Source of the DNA: Streptomyces griseoviridis
GTDB lineage: Bacteria; Actinomycetota; Actinomycetes; Streptomycetales; Streptomycetaceae
DNA: 64,000 nucleotides
Reading direction: 5' to 3'
Assembly (NCBI RefSeq): GCF_005222485.1
Contig: NZ_CP029078.1
Coordinates: forward strand, 372,001-436,000
How positions within the stretch are numbered: the stretch's first letter is position 1; each line of letters opens with the position of its first letter. Of the stretch, positions 61,401-64,000 are shown one piece after another. The position numbers and the translations under genes were made by a program. Under the pieces are notes generated by a model. That model had not been told where the DNA came from and made no database searches. It saw nothing but the letters and a program-made list of their open reading frames with translations.

Positions 61401-62473
61401 GAGGCGCTGCGCGGCGGGTTCACCACTTCGACGATCCGCTCGAAGGGCAGTTCCTGGTGGGCCTGGGCCGCCCGCACGGCCTTCTCGGTGCGGGCCAGCG
61501 CTTCGGCGACGGTGACGGCGCCGGAGAGGTCGACGCGCATCGGGAGGGTGTTGACGAGGAACCCGATCAGGTCGTCGGCCCCCGGTGCGCGGCGGGCGCG
61601 GACCGGGCAGCCGACAACGATGTCGTCCTGGCCCGAGAGCCGGGCCATCAGCACCGACCAGCCGGTCAGGACGGTGACGAACAGGGTGGTGCCGTGCGCC
61701 TCGGCCAGCTCGGCCAGCGCGGCGGTCGTCGCGGTGTCCAGCTCGAACTCGACCCGGCCGCCGTCGTAGCGCTGTTCGGCCGGACGCGGTCCGCTCAGGG
61801 GCAGTTCGAGCGCGACGGGGGCTCCGTCCAGGACGCGTTTCCAGTGCTCCTCGTGGACGGCCAGGTCACCGCCGAGAACCGCGTCGCGCTGCGCCTCGGC
61901 GAGATCCGCGTACTGCACCGCGAGTTCCGGCAGATCCGCCTTCTCGCCGCCCGTGAACTCCGCGTACAGCAGCTCCACTTCGCGCATCATCACGAACATC
62001 GAGGCGCCGTCGAAAATGATGTGATGCAGCGTCAGGAGAAGTACGTGGCGCCCATCGCCCAGGGCGAGCAGCCGGCCCCGGGCGAGAGGTCCCTTCGCGA
62101 GGTCGAACGGCCGCTCGGCCTCGTCCCGTTGACGCTCGGCGACGCCCCCGTCGGCGGTGCCGGAGGGTCCGAGGTCCTCGAAGCCGAGGCCGAACCCGGC
62201 GCCCGGCGGGTCGATGTGCTGACGGACTCCGCCGGCCTCGGCGACCAGCCGGGTCCGCAGGGTCTCGTGCCGGTCGGCCAGCACGTCGAACGCCCTCACC
62301 AGGGCGTTCACATCGAGTGGGCCGGTGAGGGTGAAGGCGAGGGTCTCGTTGTACGCGGCGCCCGCGCCCGGCAGTTGGGCCAGGAACCAGAGGCGCTGCT
62401 GCGCGAAGGAGGCGGCCCTGACCCGGGTGGCCTGACCTGCGGGGGCGGGGTGGGGGGTGCTCTGCACCGGCAC
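58499..62473 (-). CDS. NRPS: C-A-PCP-TE
   Basis: A 1324-aa single-module peptide synthetase. C about 18-450 with intact HHIIFDG (150-156), A about 480-975 (FTSGSTGRPKG, GYGPTEAT, YRTGDL, NRSGKVDR), PCP about 990-1062 (NFFDLGGTS, S1024), TE about 1075-1305 (GLSYGG, S1152; His1284). An N-terminal C domain with no partner before it suggests acylation of the activated amino acid or condensation with the hybrid's product. The hand-read pocket DAHFLGGLY matches no code I can name. The GTG at 62473 has AGGAAGG upstream; in-frame sequence further out is not C-domain-like. No MbtH-like gene is in the window. Confidence 0.92.
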   Translation of the reverse strand: MPVQSTPHPAPAGQATRVRAASFAQQRLWFLAQLPGAGAAYNETLAFTLTGPLDVNALVRAFDVLADRHETLRTRLVAEAGGVRQHIDPPGAGFGLGFEDLGPSGTADGGVAERQRDEAERPFDLAKGPLARGRLLALGDGRHVLLLTLHHIIFDGASMFVMMREVELLYAEFTGGEKADLPELAVQYADLAEAQRDAVLGGDLAVHEEHWKRVLDGAPVALELPLSGPRPAEQRYDGGRVEFELDTATTAALAELAEAHGTTLFVTVLTGWSVLMARLSGQDDIVVGCPVRARRAPGADDLIGFLVNTLPMRVDLSGAVTVAEALARTEKAVRAAQAHQELPFERIVEVVNPPRSASHSPLFQTMLAWVPDRYGLMRLDGVQIEPLAIEDAPAKFDLALAAAVSEGRLSCQLDYATALFDAPAVERWAVHLRHLFTDMTRHPGRDIRTLELMAPDARLRLIEAGDAAEAAPAPADPTATALRAAPSLTALFEARAREHPTRTAVVDRDRSLDYGTLDRAANRLAHALTAREVRPGDVVGLHARRTRDLTVAILGILKAGAAYLPLDPGQPAERLTAMVEDARCPVVLSDHPADARPAHWLDLAAVTAEGTADDRPPAGVPHAPDRLAYVIFTSGSTGRPKGVAVEHRSVLNLFATWHDRMGTEPGEIGSAWSSIGFDASVHELLLPLTTGGTVHIVPEELRGDPGALLAWMREHAVTQAFLPPAYVRWIDEDPATRLRDLPLRKLLTGVESLTEAALHRMTRLLPGLRVTFGYGPTEATLYSTAHYDFRPLERPCPIGRPLPGTRLYLLDARMQPVPPGVVGEVYLSGASLARGYLNRPDLTEERFLPDPFVPGARVYRTGDLARWDEDGHAHYAGRADDQVKLRGFRIEPAEVEAALTALDGVREAVVLVDRDTAGQPRLVAGVGRGDTPALADPRAALARSLPDYMIPAVVVDLETLPLNRSGKVDRAALLSLAHERTSDQVNTASPRDHIEHALYRIWQGILLHPDIGVSDNFFDLGGTSLSAIKMAHDVGETFGRRLPVAEVMVRPTIEALGALLREDGADRAPGSLIEFRPGTGPRVVCVHPAGGTAFCYLPLAAHLPEDTGLYGIQSPGVNPGEEVLPTVEAMAETYLGLLEPLGEGPLVLTGLSYGGLVAHAMGRLLHRAGRTDVSVVLLDTQATDDPAAREAIAPVDEAEFRDKLVRFNGMYPGIDDAQVDRYFRLYNHNRLTARAHVPAASPARTILAQAVPDAVDTPEHAEVRAFWRRRAHGDFLVETMECDHWEILEGDETARVGALLAAELAHHAPPRAGRTPAAASAGEA

Positions 62474-62895
62474 GGCCTGGCCTTCCTGTCGGGGGGATCC
62501 TGGGGCGCGACAGAGGCGTGGCGCGCGGCGGCACCACGGGACTCCGGTCGGCGGCGAATTGCCGGGACGCCGATACGGCGGAACGTCCAGAGCGCCGGAA
62601 CGCCACAACGTCAGAACGCCGCGACAGCGAGTGGGGGAAATGGACCGGGAAATACGCGGAATTTAGCTGTTGTTCCTGATGCGTGAGTTATGTGGAGTTT
62701 CTTGAGGGGCTCCTTGACACAGCTGTGATCATCAGCCACAGGCTGAGGACATGTCAACACTTGACTTTGCCGTGCGACTTCACGTAGACGGCCGTCCGTC
62801 GAAATCCCCGCTCAACGGCCCGACAGGTAAAGAGAGATCCATGTCCGGCGGCCGGAACGAAATGAATGTTTGGAACTCCGTGCGGGCATTCAAAA
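62474..62895. other. Upstream control region of the NRPS operon
   Basis: About 420 bases between the NRPS start and the terminator of the next gene, part of it (62640-62760) markedly AT-richer than the surroundings. It holds the candidate promoter at 62729-62757 and a facing TTGACA (62714-62719). No iron box and no small gene (for example MbtH) that I can support. Confidence 0.5.
62729..62757 (-). promoter_or_regulatory. Candidate NRPS operon promoter
   Basis: On the minus strand TTGACA (62757-62752), 17-base spacer, TGATGA (62734-62729). The -35 is perfect, the -10 moderate. It predicts a leader of about 250 bases before the NRPS GTG. A second TTGACA faces it on the plus strand at 62714-62719, with CAGCTGTG/CACAGGCTG-like symmetry between. 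Confidence 0.5.
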
Positions 62896-62930
62896 GGGTC
62901 CGCGGTCGCCTCGGCGGCGGCCACGGACCC
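62896..62930 (-). terminator. Intrinsic terminator of the PGDH_C/ApnO-like gene
   Basis: On the minus strand, a GC-rich hairpin bounded by GGGTCCG...CGGACCC (inner mismatches) is followed directly by TTTT. It starts 15 bases past the gene's stop codon. Unlike most hairpins here it has a T tract. Confidence 0.75.
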
Positions 62931-62944
62931 TCGATCGGATCGGA

Positions 62945-63820
62945 TCAGCGCTTGATCTCCTTGATCTTGAGCATGCGCGTGATGACCTTGTCCAGCTCGT
63001 CGTCCTCGAAGACCTTCTTCCAGTCGTCGCGGACGATCGACTCACGGCCGTAGTCCATGGCGATCAGACAGGCGTCGGAGAACGGGTTGGAGCCCTTGAG
63101 GGTGTTGGCGAGGGCGACCTGGGTGTGGCCGAGGAGCATGGCGCGGGCCGCCTTCTCCGGGACGCCGACGGTGTGCACGGTCTCGTGCAGCGCCTCCGTC
63201 AGCAGGGCGCCGACCATGCAGGCGATGGTCTCGACGAGGGTCGGCTCCAGGACGGCGAGCTGCTTGACGGTGACCCAGTGGACGTCGACGACGGGCGCGT
63301 ACATGACGCGGATGACGGCGTCGGCCAGCCGCTGCTTGGCGTCGTCGCCGCCCTCGTACGCGGCCACCACCTCCTGGGGCGCGGCGATGCCGCCGAAGGT
63401 GTCCTGCCACTCCTCCTGGGTGGTGCGCTCCAGGAACACCGACGGGTGGCAGGGGTGGGCGCACGCGTAGTGGACGTCGTCGCGGGCGAACAGCAGTCCG
63501 GCGTAGGCGGCGGCCGGGTCGAGGGTGAGGACGACGGCGCCCGGCTTCATCAGCGGGACGAGTTCCTCGGAGACCGCGCCGAGGACGATGTCCGGGACGG
63601 CGAGGATGACCACGTCGGCCTCGGCGGCGGCGGCCGCGGACTCGGTCAGCTCACGGCCGAGGCCCCGGATCAGCTCCTGGCCCTTCGGCGATGCCTCGCT
63701 GAACAGCACCCGGAAGTCGCTGTCGACGAGGTTGTTGGAGACACGCTGGCCCATCTTGCCTGCGGCCCCGATGACGGCGACGGTCGTGACGTCGACCTGG
63801 GTCTGGATCTCGGTGGCCAT
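62945..63820 (-). CDS. NAD(P)-binding oxidoreductase with PGDH_C domain (ApnO-like)
   Basis: A 291-aa two-domain protein. Rossmann domain with VTTVAVIGAAGKMGQRVSNNL, and a helical C-terminal domain (YACAHPCHPSVFLERT, VKQLAVLEPTLVETIACMVGALLTEALHETV, ARAMLLGHTQVALANTLKG) of the phosphogluconate-dehydrogenase C-like family, which includes the apionate oxidoisomerase ApnO. A sugar-acid catabolic role is therefore likely. The ATG directly follows the TGA of the upstream gene (TGAATG), so the two are coupled. A terminator separates it from the NRPS operon. Confidence 0.85.
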   Translation of the reverse strand: MATEIQTQVDVTTVAVIGAAGKMGQRVSNNLVDSDFRVLFSEASPKGQELIRGLGRELTESAAAAAEADVVILAVPDIVLGAVSEELVPLMKPGAVVLTLDPAAAYAGLLFARDDVHYACAHPCHPSVFLERTTQEEWQDTFGGIAAPQEVVAAYEGGDDAKQRLADAVIRVMYAPVVDVHWVTVKQLAVLEPTLVETIACMVGALLTEALHETVHTVGVPEKAARAMLLGHTQVALANTLKGSNPFSDACLIAMDYGRESIVRDDWKKVFEDDELDKVITRMLKIKEIKR

Positions 63821-64000
63821 TCACTCGCTCCTCAGAAGGGTGTCGATGCTGTGCTGCGTCCACTGGTGTTCGAGCCGGGCGGTGGTGTCGAAGCCGTCGT
63901 CCTGCCATGGGAGCCAGTGCTCCACGATCTGGTTGATGTCGCGGCCGGGCCGCGCCTCGCGGACCGCGGCGACCATGCCGGCGTGGTCGAGGAGGCCCTC
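63821..64000 (-). CDS. C-terminal part of a gene coupled to the ApnO-like gene (partial)
   Basis: Fifty-nine codons and a TGA (63823-63821), open to the right edge. The visible end (DINQIVEHWLPWQDDGFDTT ... QWTQHSIDTLLRSE) shows no motif I can assign. Coupling to the PGDH_C/ApnO-like gene suggests an enzyme of the same pathway; sugar-isomerase-type partners are common in such loci, but this is inference. Confidence 0.7.
   Translation of the reverse strand, partial: EGLLDHAGMVAAVREARPGRDINQIVEHWLPWQDDGFDTTARLEHQWTQHSIDTLLRSE

Noticed and set aside
48371..62473. NRPS operon as the siderophore pathway for the adjacent importer
   Set aside because: No iron box upstream, no hydroxamate or catechol genes, and the domain set fits detoxin/rimosamide clusters instead.
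62751..63053. Possible small plus-strand gene (MSTLDFAVRLH...) beside the NRPS, considered as an MbtH homologue
   Set aside because: No MbtH residues (NPFDD, paired Trp) are present, and the second half is antisense to the ApnO-like gene.

Overview
The window is very GC-rich, with long, closely packed genes, GTG starts, GTGA/ATGA stop-start overlaps and many GC-rich hairpin terminators. Gene content points to Streptomyces or a close relative: a WhiJ-type trio (DUF397 / XRE-DUF5753 / HATPase), a DUF574-type methyltransferase, Spo0M, DmdR1/IdeR-type iron boxes, an actinobacterial cysteine-rich leader peptide, and a sugar ABC importer with no ATPase of its own. No rRNA, tRNA, CRISPR array or insertion sequence was seen.

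Layout. (1) 1-7.5 kb: housekeeping and stress genes: amidohydrolase, small kinase, MarR plus EmrB-type exporter, a GAPDH, a GlxA-type AraC regulator, a PRC-barrel protein and an MgtC-type membrane protein. (2) 7.6-18.3 kb: a carbohydrate regulon. A LacI regulator, a GH2 enzyme, a binding protein with two permeases, and a secreted GH43 enzyme carry three copies of one 12-bp palindrome (TACAWCGWTGTA). A secreted beta-helix protein with two discoidin domains converges on them. (3) 18.5-21.9 kb: developmental-regulator-type genes (HEAT-like, HATPase, DUF397, XRE, methyltransferase). (4) 22-31.3 kb: a probable organosulfur scavenging locus. An Rrf2 regulator and DsbA-like protein lead, followed by a 24-aa Cys-rich leader peptide, a Dpp/Opp-type ABC importer, an NtaA/SnaA/DszA-type flavin monooxygenase and an alpha/beta hydrolase. 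(5) 31.5-37 kb: mixed region with a leaderless cupin, a decayed stretch with a TetR remnant, an inositol-phosphatase-like gene, a TetR plus frameshifted thioesterase pair, and Spo0M. (6) 37.1-41.2 kb: a GntR catabolic unit (cupin, nitrilase-type hydrolase, MHS transporter, DUF2848) with shared ATAC-N5-GTAT operators. (7) 41.2-48.3 kb: iron uptake: siderophore-interacting protein, PPOX flavoprotein, two FecCD permeases, ATPase and binding protein, with iron boxes; OsmC and universal stress genes lie between. (8) 48.4-62.5 kb: a three-gene biosynthetic operon: NRPS (C-A-PCP-TE), NRPS-PKS hybrid (A-PCP-C-A-PCP-KS-KR-ACP-TE, no AT) and a TauD-type dioxygenase. This set matches the detoxin/rimosamide family of clusters. 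(9) 62.9-64 kb: a PGDH_C/ApnO-like oxidoreductase and the end of its upstream partner.

The units worth most attention are the detoxin/rimosamide-type operon with its AT-less PKS module, the leader-peptide-controlled sulfur locus, and the LacI and GntR regulons, whose operators can be read directly.
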